64,000 bases of DNA from Bradyrhizobiaceae bacterium (GTDB lineage Bacteria; Pseudomonadota; Alphaproteobacteria; Rhizobiales; Xanthobacteraceae). The position numbers were made by a program, and so were the translations under genes. This document shows positions 25,387 to 34,053 of the stretch, piece by piece; position 1 is the first letter of the stretch; each line of letters starts with the position of its first letter. The notes under the pieces are model-generated. The model worked only from the letters and a program-made list of their open reading frames with translations. It searched no databases and was not told the DNA's origin. The DNA is taken from the NCBI GenBank assembly GCA_020853885.1, contig JADYXZ010000010.1:175153-239152 (forward strand). Reading direction: 5' to 3'.

Positions 25387-26178
25387 ATGTGCCGCTGGAT
25401 CGCCTATCGCGGGAAGCCAATCGCGCTCGAACAATACGTCACGGCGCCCGTCCACTCATTGATCGAGCAGAGCCGCCGCGCGCGCGAGTCCACCGACAGC
25501 CTGAACGGCGACGGCTTCGGCCTCGGCTGGTACGGCGAGAAGCGCGAGCCCGGCGTGTACCGGGAAATCCGGCCGGCTTGGTCGGACGAGAACCTCCGCT
25601 CGCTCGCGCAGCACATCCGCTCGCATCTTTTCTTCGGGCACGTGCGCGCGTCGACCGGCACGCAGATCACGCGGCCGAACTGCCATCCGTTCCATTACGG
25701 GCGGTGGCTGTTCATGCACAACGGGCAGATCGGCGACTGGTCGCTGATCCGGCGCAAGGTCGAGGCGATGATTCCGGACGCCTATTACCGCTCGCGCCTC
25801 GGCACGACCGACTCGGAGGCCGTGTTCCTCGCCATCCTCGGCGCCGGCGCCGACAAGGACGTGGTGGGCGCGGTGTCGCGCACGCTGGCGACCGTCGCCG
25901 ACATCGCGCGCTCGAGCGGCTCGCGGGAGCCGGTGCGCTTCACCGCGGCGCTCGCCGACGGCAAGCGGCTGTTCGCCTTCCGCTTCGCCACCGACGACAC
26001 GGCGACGTCGCTCTATTATTGGGACGCGGGGGATCACGTCGTGGTCGTGTCGGAGCCGCTCGACCAGGACCGCTCGCACTGGAAGCCGGTGCCGCCCGGC
26101 CACTTCATCGTGGCGGGCGACGGGCGGCCGGTAACGCTCGAGCCGTTTCCCTACGAAGCGCGGCTCGCGGCGGAATAG
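25387..26178 (+). CDS. Class II glutamine amidotransferase (YafJ/EgtC-like)
   Basis: A 263-residue single-domain Ntn-type amidotransferase. Cys2 at the very N-terminus (MCRWIAYRG) is the nucleophile after Met removal. NGDGFGLGWYG, FGHVRASTG, NCHPFHYGRWLFMHNGQI and TTDSEAVF are the conserved glutamine-binding motifs. The acceptor substrate is unknown; relatives include EgtC of ergothioneine synthesis, but no egt partners are in the window. Divergent from udgX. Confidence 0.88.
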   Translation: MCRWIAYRGKPIALEQYVTAPVHSLIEQSRRARESTDSLNGDGFGLGWYGEKREPGVYREIRPAWSDENLRSLAQHIRSHLFFGHVRASTGTQITRPNCHPFHYGRWLFMHNGQIGDWSLIRRKVEAMIPDAYYRSRLGTTDSEAVFLAILGAGADKDVVGAVSRTLATVADIARSSGSREPVRFTAALADGKRLFAFRFATDDTATSLYYWDAGDHVVVVSEPLDQDRSHWKPVPPGHFIVAGDGRPVTLEPFPYEARLAAE

Positions 26179-26181
26179 CCG

Positions 26182-26670
26182 TCAGAGATTCTTCTGCATC
26201 AGCACGAGATCGAGCGGACGGCCGAACTTTTCGCCGACGCCGGGCAGGCGGCCGACTTCGACAAAGCCGAACTTCACATGGAGCGCGATTGACGGCGCGT
26301 TCGCGCCGTCAATGCCGCCGATCATGACGCGCTTGTTCAGCCCGCGCGCCGCCTCGATGAGCGCCGCGAGGAGCGCCGCGCCGTGACCCCTGCCCCGCGC
26401 GTCGGCGGCGACGTAAAGGGAGTGTTCCACGCTGACGCGGTAGCCTTCGAACGGGCGGAAATCGCCGAAGCTGCCGTAGCCGGCGACGCGGCCCGCTTCT
26501 TCCGCAACCAGCACCGGAAAGCCCGCAGCGCGGCGCGCCTCGAACCAGCCGCGGCGATTTTCAAGATCGACGGGCGTCTCGTTCCAGATCGCCGTCGAAT
26601 GCAGGACCGCATCGTTGTAGATCGCAAGGATTGCAGGCAGATCGGCCTCTGTCGCGGTTCTGACCGTCAT
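26182..26670 (-). CDS. GNAT N-acetyltransferase, phosphinothricin-type
   Basis: A 162-residue GNAT enzyme. The arrangement TEADLPAILAIYNDAV, ENRRGWFEARRAAGFPVLVAE, acetyl-CoA loop ADARGRGHGAALL, and the conserved IGGIDGANAPSIALHVKFGF match the phosphinothricin/methionine-sulfone acetyltransferase subfamily. The natural substrate is probably an amino acid analogue. Its start overlaps the stop of the upstream beta-propeller gene (ATGA), so the two are co-translated. Confidence 0.88.
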   Translation of the reverse strand: MTVRTATEADLPAILAIYNDAVLHSTAIWNETPVDLENRRGWFEARRAAGFPVLVAEEAGRVAGYGSFGDFRPFEGYRVSVEHSLYVAADARGRGHGAALLAALIEAARGLNKRVMIGGIDGANAPSIALHVKFGFVEVGRLPGVGEKFGRPLDLVLMQKNL

Positions 26671-27695
26671 TTCGCTACGCGCACGGCCTTGTAGACGCCG
26701 TCGCGGATGCGCGCGCCGAGAGCGGAGAAAATCTTCACGTGCCAGACCACCTCGCCGCCGGCGTCGATCTCGACGATGTCCTCGCCGCCGGTGAGCAGCA
26801 GATTTCCCTTGTCGAGCTGCTCCACCGTGCGGATCGGCGAGATACCGATTTTGTTCGAGAAGACGGTTTTCCGCGGGCCCTGGCCGTAAGCGGCGACGAT
26901 CATGGGCGCACGCTGCGCGGCGAGCAGCGCGCCGTCGGGCAGGTAGCTCGGCTCATGCACATAGTTGATCGGCCCCCAGCTGCGGCGGACGGAGCCGTCC
27001 GGCGCCACGCGCACGACGCGATGGAAGTTGCGCAGGCTGACGAGCGTGTCGCCATTGGGGAGGCGGACCACGGCGTTCGCGTGGGTGAAGCCCTCGCCGC
27101 GGCCGCCGCCCTGCCCGGAGCCCGGCCCTCTCGTGGGCGTATCGGGAGCACCCTTGCCTTCCGCCGCCCATTTCCTGTCCACGTGGTCGCGCGCCTGCCA
27201 ACGCCAGACGACCTTGCCGGAGGGATCGACCTCGACAGCCTGATAGTCGTTCGGCGCGTCCCACGCCCAGGTGTGCAGGACGTTGCCGTTCGGCAGGAGA
27301 TCGGCGTCGTGGCTTACCTTTGCGGTCAGATAGCGCCAGACCACGTTGCACTTGCGGTCGATGCGGAACACGCCGCTGAACGGAACGGCGACGAGGAAGG
27401 TGTCGTCGGCCTTGATCCATTCGAGGTCGGCGGCGCGCTGCAATTCGGCGCTCTTGAAATGGGATGCGGCAAGCGAGCATTGCCAGACGACCTTGCCGGC
27501 ATAGTCGAGCTCGATGACGCGCTTCTGCATCGCGTCGATGAAGGCGGTGGTCCCGCCGCTCATCTTGCCGGGAACGGCGGTCACGACCTTGTAGGATTGC
27601 GCGGCTGCCGGACTGGGGGCGGCCGCCGCCAGCGCGGCTGAAAAAACCGCCGCCACGGCCCCTGAAAAGGCTGGCATCCTCCGTTGCATCGCCAT
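26667..27695 (-). CDS. Secreted arylsulfotransferase-like beta-propeller protein
   Basis: A 342-residue exported protein. The signal peptide ends near APSPAAAQ, and GGGAGGG lies eight bases before the chosen ATG. The mature part is built of repeated blades such as VDPSGKVVWRW and VAPDGSVRRSWG, with HANAVVRLPNGDTLV and GGEDIVEIDAGGEVVW, as in arylsulfotransferase (ASST) and PQQ-like propellers. Without a tested catalytic histidine alignment, a sulfotransferase activity is uncertain; a binding or sensor role is possible. Confidence 0.75.
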   Translation of the reverse strand: MAMQRRMPAFSGAVAAVFSAALAAAAPSPAAAQSYKVVTAVPGKMSGGTTAFIDAMQKRVIELDYAGKVVWQCSLAASHFKSAELQRAADLEWIKADDTFLVAVPFSGVFRIDRKCNVVWRYLTAKVSHDADLLPNGNVLHTWAWDAPNDYQAVEVDPSGKVVWRWQARDHVDRKWAAEGKGAPDTPTRGPGSGQGGGRGEGFTHANAVVRLPNGDTLVSLRNFHRVVRVAPDGSVRRSWGPINYVHEPSYLPDGALLAAQRAPMIVAAYGQGPRKTVFSNKIGISPIRTVEQLDKGNLLLTGGEDIVEIDAGGEVVWHVKIFSALGARIRDGVYKAVRVAK

Positions 27696-27814
27696 AGAAA
27701 GTGCCCTCCCGCGCCGGTTGCGATTATATCGGCCGAGGGAAATGGGTCCACCGCCAGCCGCCGCGGCGGCACGGCGCTTCGCCCGCCGCCGCCCCGATGC
27801 TATTCCCGCCCGCC

Positions 27815-29620
27815 ATGAGCACACAGCCGTTCGACCGCATCCGCAACTTCGCGATCATCGCACACATCGACCACGGCAAGTCGACGCTGGCCGACCGGCT
27901 GATCCAGCTCACTGGCGGGCTCTCCGAGCGCGAGATGACCGAGCAGGTGCTCGACTCGATGGACATCGAGCGTGAGCGCGGCATCACCATCAAGGCGCAG
28001 ACCGTGCGGCTGAATTACCGCGCGCGCGACGGCAAAGACTATGTGCTGAACCTGATCGACACGCCGGGGCACGTGGACTTCGCCTACGAGGTGAACCGGT
28101 CGCTTGCCGCCTGCGAGGGCTCGATCCTCGTCGTCGATGCGAGCCAGGGCGTCGAGGCGCAGACGCTCGCCAACGTCTATCAGGCGCTCGACAACAACCA
28201 CGAGATCGTGCCGGTCCTGAACAAGATCGACCTGCCGGCGGCCGAGCCGGAGAAGGTGAAGGCGCAGATCGAGGAAGTGATCGGCCTCGACGCCTCGAAC
28301 GCCATCGGCATCTCGGCGAAGACCGGGCTCAACGTCGAGGAAGTGCTGGAGGCGATCGTCACCCGGCTGCCGCCGCCGAAGGGCGACGCCGAGGCGCCGC
28401 TCAAGGCGCTCCTCGTCGACAGCTGGTACGACGCCTATCTCGGCGTCGTCGTGCTCGTGCGCATCGTCGACGGCGCGCTGAAGAAGGGCACGCGCATCCG
28501 CATGATGGGCACCGGCGCTGCCTACGAAGTCGAGCGCGTCGGCGCCTTCACGCCGAAGAAAATCGAGGTGGAGGCGCTCGGGCCGGGCGAGATCGGATTC
28601 CTCACCGGCTCGATCAAGGAGGTCGCCGACACACGCGTCGGCGACACGATCACCGACGACCGGAAGCCCACGGCGGAGCCGTTGCCCGGCTTCCGCCCGG
28701 CGCAGCCGGTCGTGTTCTGCGGGCTCTTCCCGGTGGACGCAGCGCAGTTCGAGCAGTTGCGCGCAGCGATGGCGAAGCTCCGGCTCAACGACGCGAGCTT
28801 CACCTACGAGATGGAAACATCGGCGGCGCTCGGCTTCGGCTTCCGCTGTGGCTTCCTCGGGCTCCTGCACCTCGAGATCATCGAGGAGCGGCTGGAGCGC
28901 GAGTTCAACATCGAGCTGATCGCGACGGCGCCTTCCGTCATCTACGAGATCGAGCTGACGAGCGGCGAGACGATCGAAATTCATAACCCGGTGGACATGC
29001 CGGAGGTCACGCGGATCAGGGAGATCCGCGAGCCGTGGATCAAGGCGACGATCATCTCGCCGGACGAGCATCTCGGCGCGATCCTGAAGCTGTGCCAGGA
29101 CCGGCGCGGCAACCAGATCGAGCTGACCTATGTCGGCACGCGGGCGATGGTGACCTACGAACTGCCGCTGAACGAAGTCGTGTTCGACTTCTACGACCGG
29201 CTGAAATCGGTCTCGCGCGGCTATGCGTCGTTCGACTACCAGATCATCGACCGGCGGCCGGCGGACCTCGTGCGGCTCTCCATCCTCGTCAACGGGGAGC
29301 CGGTGGACGCGCTTGCCATGCTCGTGCACCGCACGCGCGCCGAGCAGCGCGGCCGCGCCATGTGCGAGAAGCTGAAGGAGCTGATCCCACCGCACATGTT
29401 CCAGATTCCGATCCAGGCGGCGATCGGCGGCAAGATCATCGCGCGCGAGACGATCCGGGCGCTGCGCAAGGACGTGACGGCGAAGTGCTACGGCGGCGAC
29501 GCCACGCGCAAACGCAAACTTCTCGAGAAGCAGAAGGAAGGCAAGAAGCGGATGCGCCAGTACGGCAAGGTGGACATCCCGCAAGAGGCGTTCATCGCGG
29601 CGCTGAAGGTGGATAGCTGA
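27815..29620 (+). CDS. lepA: Elongation factor 4 (LepA)
   Basis: A 601-residue ribosome-binding GTPase, normal length. G motifs are [26 protein letters not shown] and [11 protein letters not shown]. The C-terminal LepA domain ends with [19 protein letters not shown]. The start [15 protein letters not shown] matches the family; upstream in-frame sequence is not conserved. A second copy of the last 43-45 codons occurs at 30367-30501 after the next gene, so the 3' end of this gene has been duplicated or exchanged. Confidence 0.97.
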   Translation: MSTQPFDRIRNFAIIAHIDHGKSTLADRLIQLTGGLSEREMTEQVLDSMDIERERGITIKAQTVRLNYRARDGKDYVLNLIDTPGHVDFAYEVNRSLAACEGSILVVDASQGVEAQTLANVYQALDNNHEIVPVLNKIDLPAAEPEKVKAQIEEVIGLDASNAIGISAKTGLNVEEVLEAIVTRLPPPKGDAEAPLKALLVDSWYDAYLGVVVLVRIVDGALKKGTRIRMMGTGAAYEVERVGAFTPKKIEVEALGPGEIGFLTGSIKEVADTRVGDTITDDRKPTAEPLPGFRPAQPVVFCGLFPVDAAQFEQLRAAMAKLRLNDASFTYEMETSAALGFGFRCGFLGLLHLEIIEERLEREFNIELIATAPSVIYEIELTSGETIEIHNPVDMPEVTRIREIREPWIKATIISPDEHLGAILKLCQDRRGNQIELTYVGTRAMVTYELPLNEVVFDFYDRLKSVSRGYASFDYQIIDRRPADLVRLSILVNGEPVDALAMLVHRTRAEQRGRAMCEKLKELIPPHMFQIPIQAAIGGKIIARETIRALRKDVTAKCYGGDATRKRKLLEKQKEGKKRMRQYGKVDIPQEAFIAALKVDS

Positions 29621-29661
29621 CCGCAGCAGCTTGATGACAGTCGATCCCGGGTCGAGCAAGC

Positions 29662-30315
29662 GTGCCAAAGCCCATCAGCAAACGATTGGTTATCCTTCTT
29701 CCTCGAAGAAAGCGAAGGCCGGCTGTCCTCGTCATTCATTCGTGGTGGGGGCTGACGGCCTCGTTCAGGGTCTTTGGCCGGGCGCTGGCGGACGAAGGCT
29801 TCGTCGTAGGTCTCGCCGACTTGTTCGACGGGAGGACCGCCGCCGATGTCCGGCAGGCGACGCACCTCAGACGCGCTCCGCGCAAGGAGCCAATGTACAA
29901 GACGTTGATCCGCAACATCGACGAACTCCGGGCAGTAGACGGCACGCATCCGGCAATCGGCGTGGTCGGCTTTTCAATGGGCGGACACTGGGCCGTCTGG
30001 CTGTCGCAAAGACCGGACCTGCCGATCGGAGCAACTGTGCTCTACTATGCTGCAAGGGCGGGCAGCTTTCGCGGGAGCCGCTCCTCGTACCTTGCCCACT
30101 TCGCGGAGAATGATTCCTGGGTCAGCCGGGCCTCACGACGAAAAATGGAGGCCGAGATTGCAAAGGCTGGCCGCTCCTATACGGCTTTCGACTATCCGGG
30201 AACGGCGCACTGGTTTGCCGAAACCGACCGGCGCGCGGAGCATGCGCCCGACGCGGCCGCTGTGGCGCTTGAGCGCACAATCAAGTATCTGAAGAAGACC
30301 TTGCGAGAAGGATAG
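29662..30315 (+). CDS. Dienelactone hydrolase-like alpha/beta hydrolase
   Basis: A 217-residue alpha/beta hydrolase. VLVIHSWWGLTASF holds the oxyanion-hole region, VGFSMGGHWAVW the nucleophile elbow with Ser in place of the Cys typical of dienelactone hydrolases, HFAENDSWV the acidic residue and YPGTAHWFAE the histidine. The start is a GTG with no strong ribosome site, so the N-terminus is uncertain. The gene lies exactly between lepA and a second lepA 3' end, which marks it as an insertion. It looks less GC-rich than its neighbours. Confidence 0.82.
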   Translation: MPKPISKRLVILLPRRKRRPAVLVIHSWWGLTASFRVFGRALADEGFVVGLADLFDGRTAADVRQATHLRRAPRKEPMYKTLIRNIDELRAVDGTHPAIGVVGFSMGGHWAVWLSQRPDLPIGATVLYYAARAGSFRGSRSSYLAHFAENDSWVSRASRRKMEAEIAKAGRSYTAFDYPGTAHWFAETDRRAEHAPDAAAVALERTIKYLKKTLREG

Positions 30316-30366
30316 CTATGGGGGCCAGCATACACAGTACGCCGATCATCCAGTAGGATGGTTGGG

Positions 30367-30501
30367 TGTTATAGCGGCGATGCCACTCGCAAACGCAAGC
30401 TCCTCGAGAAGCAGAAGGAAGGCAAAAAGCGGATGCGCCAGTACGGCAAGGTGGACATCCCGCAGGAGGCGTTCATCGCGGCATTGAAGGTGGATCGTTG
30501 A
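30367..30501 (+). pseudogene. Duplicated 3' end of lepA
   Basis: The last 42 codons before the stop repeat the end of lepA. Apart from the last residue (Ser to Arg) the protein is unchanged from GDATRKRK onward. There are about ten base changes in 126, and eight of the nine changed codons are synonymous. Homology can be followed back to a Cys-Tyr pair at 30367; no start codon or upstream body exists. The pattern means the two copies diverged under selection for LepA function, so one of them arrived from a related genome together with the hydrolase gene. Confidence 0.88.
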
Positions 30502-30515
30502 ACTGAGAGCTCCTC

Positions 30516-32879
30516 ATGCCGCGGCCGCGCAAGACCTCCCAAAAAAGGAGAAGACGCTCCCCAGCCCGGCCGCCGCGCATCGCCGCCGGCCGCCCGCGCG
30601 ATCTGGAAGAAGTGCTGGAGCAGCAGGCCGCAACCGTCGAGGTGCTGAAAGCGATCAGCAATCCGACATTCGATCTGCAGCGCGTGCTCGACTCCATGAC
30701 AGCCTCTGCGGCCCGGCTCTGCAAGGCGTCAGACGCAACGATCCTCATGCTGGACGGGAATTCAATGGTGTTCGGATCGCATTTCGGGCACATCCCCGTC
30801 GACTTCGCGAGCTGGAAGGTGTCGCGGAACTGGACCGGCGGCCGCGCGGTGCTCGACCGCAAGACCGTTCACGTCCGCGACATGCGGCGGGCAAAGGATT
30901 TTCCTGAAGGCAACGTCGCCTCGTCCCGCATGGGCTATCGTTCGATCCTGACTGTGCCGATGATGCACGGCGACGATCCCATCGGCGCATTGACGCTGCG
31001 GCGGACGGTCGTGCGGCCGTTCACCGCGAAGCAAGTCTCGCTCGCGGAGAGCTTTGCGACGCAGGCAGTGATCGCCATCGAGAACGCGCGGCTCGTCAAC
31101 GAACTTCGCCGGCGCACAGACGACCTCACGGAGGCGCTGGAGCAGCAAACCGCGACGGCGGACGTGCTCAAGGTCATCAGCCGATCGATCTTCGATCTGC
31201 ACTCCGTTCTCGACGCGCTCGTGCAATCCGCCGCGCGGCTGTGCGCGGCAAACTACGCGTTCATCTTCCGCCGCGAGGGGGACGTCTTCCGCCTGGCTGC
31301 AAGTCACGGCTTCGCTGCCAATTATCGTGAATGGATGCAAAGCCAACCAATCACGAAGGGGCGGCAAACGCTGGTCGGCCGCACCGCCCTTGAGGGGCAC
31401 ACGGTTCACATTCCCGACGTCCTGGCAGATCCCGAATACACTTGGAGCGAATCGGTCCGGCGCGGCGACTTCCGCACGATGCTCGGCGTGCCGCTCATCC
31501 GCGACGGAATCGTGATCGGCGTCATCGCAGCCTGCCGCCCGATCGTCGCCCCTTTCACCGACAAGCAGATCGAGCTGGTGAGCACCTTTGCCGACCAGGC
31601 GGTGATTGCAATGGAGAACACGCGGCTCGTGAACGAGCTGCGAGAGTCGCTGGAGCGGCAGACGGCGACCTCCGAAGTGCTGGGCGTCATTTCCCGCTCG
31701 CCCGGCAATCTGGAGCCCGTATTTTCCGCCATCCTCGAGAACGCCACTCGGCTTTGCACGGCCAAATTCGACACGTTGTACCTACGCGAAGGGGATGCCT
31801 TCCGCACGGCCGCGATGCATAACGCCCCGCCCGCGTTTGCCGAGATGCGCAAGCGCGATCCGCTGGTCCGGCCGCCGGCTTCGAGTTCGATCGGCCAAGC
31901 CGCCGAGACGAAGCAATCCGTGCAGATCGCCGACATCCGGACGGAGACGGGCTACGTCGAACGCGATCCGTTTGCCGTCGCCGCCGCCGAACTTGGCGGC
32001 TATCGCACCGTCCTCACCGTGCCGATGCTCAAGGACGATGAATTGATCGGAGGCATCGTTATCTATCGCCAGGAGGTCGACCCGTTCAGCGACAAGCAGA
32101 TCAAGCTTGTCGAAAACTTCGCCGCCCAGGCGGTGATCGCCATCGAGAACAGCCGGCTACTGAACGAATTGCGCTCGCTGAACGAGCAGCTGGAGAAGCG
32201 CGTGTCGGATCAGGTGGCCGAGATCGAGCGCATGGGCCGCCTGCGCCGCTTCCTGCCGCCGCAGGTCGCCGACCTGATCGTCTCTTCCGGCGGGGAGCAG
32301 CAGCTCGAAAGCCATCGCCGGGAGATCACGGCGCTGTTCTGCGACCTGCGCGGCTTCACCGCGTTCTCGGAGAGCGCCGACCCGGAAGACGTGATGAAGC
32401 TCCTGCGCGAATATCACGCGGCGATCGGCCGGATCATCTTCAAGCACGGCGGCACGCTCGAGCGCTTCGTCGGCGACGGCGTGATGGTGATCTTCAACGA
32501 TCCCCTGCCGCTGCCGAACCCCTCGCTGCACGCGGTGCAGATGGCGCTGGAGATGCGCGCGGCGATCGGCGCGCTCGCGGAAAACTGGCGCAGGCTCGGC
32601 CACGAGATCGGCTTCGGCATCGGCATCGCGCACGGCTATGCGACGCTCGGAACGATCGGATTCGAGGGCCGTTTCGACTACGCGGCGGTCGGCACCGTGT
32701 CGAACGTCGCCTCGCGCCTGTGCAGCGAAGCGAAGCCCGGGCAGATTCTCATCAGCAGCCGGGTGCTGACGGCGGTGGCGGACGCCGTGACCGTCGAGCC
32801 CACCGGCGAGCTGACGCTCAAGGGCATCCGCCGGCCGATCGAGGTTTACAACGTTGTGGGAGCGGCACGTTCGGGCTAA
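30516..32879 (+). CDS. Adenylate/guanylate cyclase with three GAF domains
   Basis: A 787-residue soluble signalling protein. After a basic N-terminus come three GAF domains, at about 50-200, 225-380 and 395-555, each separated by a short coiled segment of the form [18 protein letters not shown] longer coiled coil ([19 protein letters not shown]) leads to a class III cyclase domain with [14 protein letters not shown] (metal Asp) and [14 protein letters not shown] (second Asp). [19 protein letters not shown] matches the bacterial class IIIb pattern. GAF ligands are unknown. It begins 14 bases after the lepA remnant. Confidence 0.92.
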   Translation: MPRPRKTSQKRRRRSPARPPRIAAGRPRDLEEVLEQQAATVEVLKAISNPTFDLQRVLDSMTASAARLCKASDATILMLDGNSMVFGSHFGHIPVDFASWKVSRNWTGGRAVLDRKTVHVRDMRRAKDFPEGNVASSRMGYRSILTVPMMHGDDPIGALTLRRTVVRPFTAKQVSLAESFATQAVIAIENARLVNELRRRTDDLTEALEQQTATADVLKVISRSIFDLHSVLDALVQSAARLCAANYAFIFRREGDVFRLAASHGFAANYREWMQSQPITKGRQTLVGRTALEGHTVHIPDVLADPEYTWSESVRRGDFRTMLGVPLIRDGIVIGVIAACRPIVAPFTDKQIELVSTFADQAVIAMENTRLVNELRESLERQTATSEVLGVISRSPGNLEPVFSAILENATRLCTAKFDTLYLREGDAFRTAAMHNAPPAFAEMRKRDPLVRPPASSSIGQAAETKQSVQIADIRTETGYVERDPFAVAAAELGGYRTVLTVPMLKDDELIGGIVIYRQEVDPFSDKQIKLVENFAAQAVIAIENSRLLNELRSLNEQLEKRVSDQVAEIERMGRLRRFLPPQVADLIVSSGGEQQLESHRREITALFCDLRGFTAFSESADPEDVMKLLREYHAAIGRIIFKHGGTLERFVGDGVMVIFNDPLPLPNPSLHAVQMALEMRAAIGALAENWRRLGHEIGFGIGIAHGYATLGTIGFEGRFDYAAVGTVSNVASRLCSEAKPGQILISSRVLTAVADAVTVEPTGELTLKGIRRPIEVYNVVGAARSG

Positions 32880-33392
32880 TCAGCGCGCGGCCGAAGCCGA
32901 GGGAAGCCGGACAGCGCGGTCGAGCCGATACACCACGCAATCATCCGTCCCGAACATCCGCCGCTCCGCGGCAACGAAGCCGAGCCGCTCATAGAAGCGG
33001 TGGGCGCGGGTGTTGGAGGCGAGCGGGTCGACGAGCACGGCCTTGACCGCGGGGTTCGCAAAGCAGCGGTCGAGCGCGAGCCGCATCATCTGCGTGCCGT
33101 AGCCTTTGCCGAGGTCCGCCGCCTCGCCGATCCAGATGTCGATGGCGCGGAGATTCTCCTCGCAGTCGCCCCAGTAATGCGTCTCCTCGCGCGCCGGGTC
33201 GATGATCTGCATGACGCCGATCGGCCAGCCGTCGCTCTCGGCGATCAGGATTTCGCGCCAGCCGACGCGGCGCGGAACCTCGCCTTGCCAGTCGAATTCG
33301 TTGAAGTCGCCGCTCGCGGCAACAATATGCGGCTGCGCGCTCCAATGCTGCAGGAGCGGAACGTCCGCGGGAACGGCTGGGCGAAGACGCAT
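32880..33392 (-). CDS. GNAT acetyltransferase resembling AAC(6')
   Basis: A 170-residue GNAT enzyme. GDFNEFDWQGE, YWGDCEENLRAIDIWIGE and LGKGYGTQMMRLALDRCF, then VDPLASNTRAHRFYERLGF, recall the AAC(6')-Ib-type aminoglycoside acetyltransferase layout and siderophore acetylases. Chromosomal homologues in alphaproteobacteria are common and a resistance role is not implied. Its stop directly abuts the cyclase stop on the other strand. Confidence 0.82.
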   Translation of the reverse strand: MRLRPAVPADVPLLQHWSAQPHIVAASGDFNEFDWQGEVPRRVGWREILIAESDGWPIGVMQIIDPAREETHYWGDCEENLRAIDIWIGEAADLGKGYGTQMMRLALDRCFANPAVKAVLVDPLASNTRAHRFYERLGFVAAERRMFGTDDCVVYRLDRAVRLPSASAAR

Positions 33393-33407
33393 CGGGAACG
33401 GCGCGCG

Positions 33408-33563
33408 TCACTGCGCCAGCGCGGCGCCGATATAGTAGGGCCAGATGAACAGCGCGAGCACGCCCTGCCAGAAGCCGAGCTTGAGATAGCCGACGGTGAA
33501 GAGCCAGCCGGCGGCCCAGATCAGGCCGAGCGAGCTGTGCTGCTCGATGCGGATTTTCTCCAT
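33408..33563 (-). CDS. Small membrane protein (51 residues)
   Basis: ATG to TGA without interruption. The protein begins MEKIRIEQHSSLG and continues into two short hydrophobic stretches (LIWAAGWLFTVGYL, GVLALFIWPYYIGAAL), a likely helical hairpin in the membrane. It is 15 bases upstream of the acetyltransferase and on the same strand, so they may share a promoter; a perfect TATAAT on this strand lies at 33645-33650. No family recognised. Confidence 0.6.
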   Translation of the reverse strand: MEKIRIEQHSSLGLIWAAGWLFTVGYLKLGFWQGVLALFIWPYYIGAALAQ

Positions 33564-33631
33564 GCGCGAACGCTAGACCAAGGCGGATCGCACGCCAAGG
33601 TGCGCGCCTCCGTCACGCATTCACGGGAACC

Positions 33632-33660
33632 TTGACACTTTCCCATTATAGGAATATATT
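33632..33660 (+). promoter_or_regulatory. Near-consensus sigma-70 promoter
   Basis: TTGACA at 33632-33637 and TATATT at 33655-33660 are separated by exactly 17 bases, close to a textbook housekeeping promoter and unusual in this GC-rich DNA. The -10 box lies in a near-palindrome, TAGGAATATATTCTA, which may be an operator. Transcription would run right into the hairpin cloverleaf at 33707-33833. On the minus strand a perfect TATAAT (33645-33650) could serve the small membrane gene. Confidence 0.65.
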
Positions 33661-33678
33661 CTACACCGCAAATCTGAC

Positions 33679-33898
33679 GGGGCGGCAGATATCCCGCCCC
33701 GATCAGATGGAGCGCCCGGAGGCGCCGCCTCTCTTCGCCAGAGAGGTGGAACGCCTCGCAAGCGTTCCGGCGGAGCCTCGCAAGCTCCGCCAAGGGCGTC
33801 TCGCAAACGCCCTGGCGCCTCCCGGCGCTCCATTTTCGCGTGAGCGAAGAGGGAAAATGGGAAAGGGCGAACCCGGCCGCCCCAGGACGCCGGGCGGC
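33679..33898 (+). ncRNA. Candidate structured RNA: multi-hairpin cloverleaf
   Basis: A first hairpin pairs GGGGCGG with CCGCCCC (33679-33700). Then 20-base arms at 33707-33726 and 33814-33833, complementary with one mismatch, enclose four hairpins packed with almost no spacers: CCTCTC/GAGAGG, GGAACGC/GCGTTCC, GGCGGAGC/GCTCCGCC and AGGGCGT/ACGCCCT. Every loop has seven bases; three are CTCGCAA and one is TTCGCCA. Two more hairpins follow, with stems CCATTTTC/GAAAATGG and GCCGCCC/GGGCGGC (to 33898). No T-run terminator was found. It sits 20-40 bases downstream of a strong promoter. It could be a small RNA or a palindromic mobile repeat; no known RNA family was recognised. Confidence 0.5.
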
Positions 33899-33930
33899 GG
33901 AGCGTTGGCTAGATGAGCTTCAAATTTATT

Positions 33931-34020
33931 CCGCTCGTCTCCGCGAAAGCGGGGACCCAGGGATTTGGTCGCAAGCGAATGCACTGGGCTCTGGATTCCC
34001 GCTTGCGCGGGAATGAGCGG
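33931..34020. repeat. Palindromic repeat with 30-base arms
   Basis: The left arm (33931-33960, CCGCTC...GACCCAG) and right arm (33991-34020, CTGGATTCCC...GAGCGG) are inverted copies with about six mismatches. The sequence matches the common rhizobial theme of CCGCGAAAGCGG with CTGGATTCCCGC. Together with the hairpin element it accounts for most of the 490-base gap between the small membrane gene and the lipase; the remaining bases hold nothing recognisable. Confidence 0.8.
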
Positions 34021-34053
34021 ATTGAATCGAGCGAAGCGCGGTTTGCCCCCGGC

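Noticed and set aside
29621..30515. Insertion sequence carrying the hydrolase gene
   Set aside because: No transposase and no terminal inverted repeats were found; the boundary is the lepA 3' end itself.
32880..33392. Acquired aminoglycoside resistance gene
   Set aside because: The likeness to AAC(6') is general, there is no mobile context, and similar chromosomal acetyltransferases are common.
33728..33813. Possible CRISPR-like repeats (three CTCGCAA motifs at regular distance)
   Set aside because: The motifs are hairpin loops seven bases long, with self-complementary flanks and no spacers or cas genes.
33632..33916. Open frame of 94 codons through the hairpin element
   Set aside because: It runs through self-complementary DNA, has no ribosome site and gives an Arg/Ala/Pro-rich sequence with no domain.
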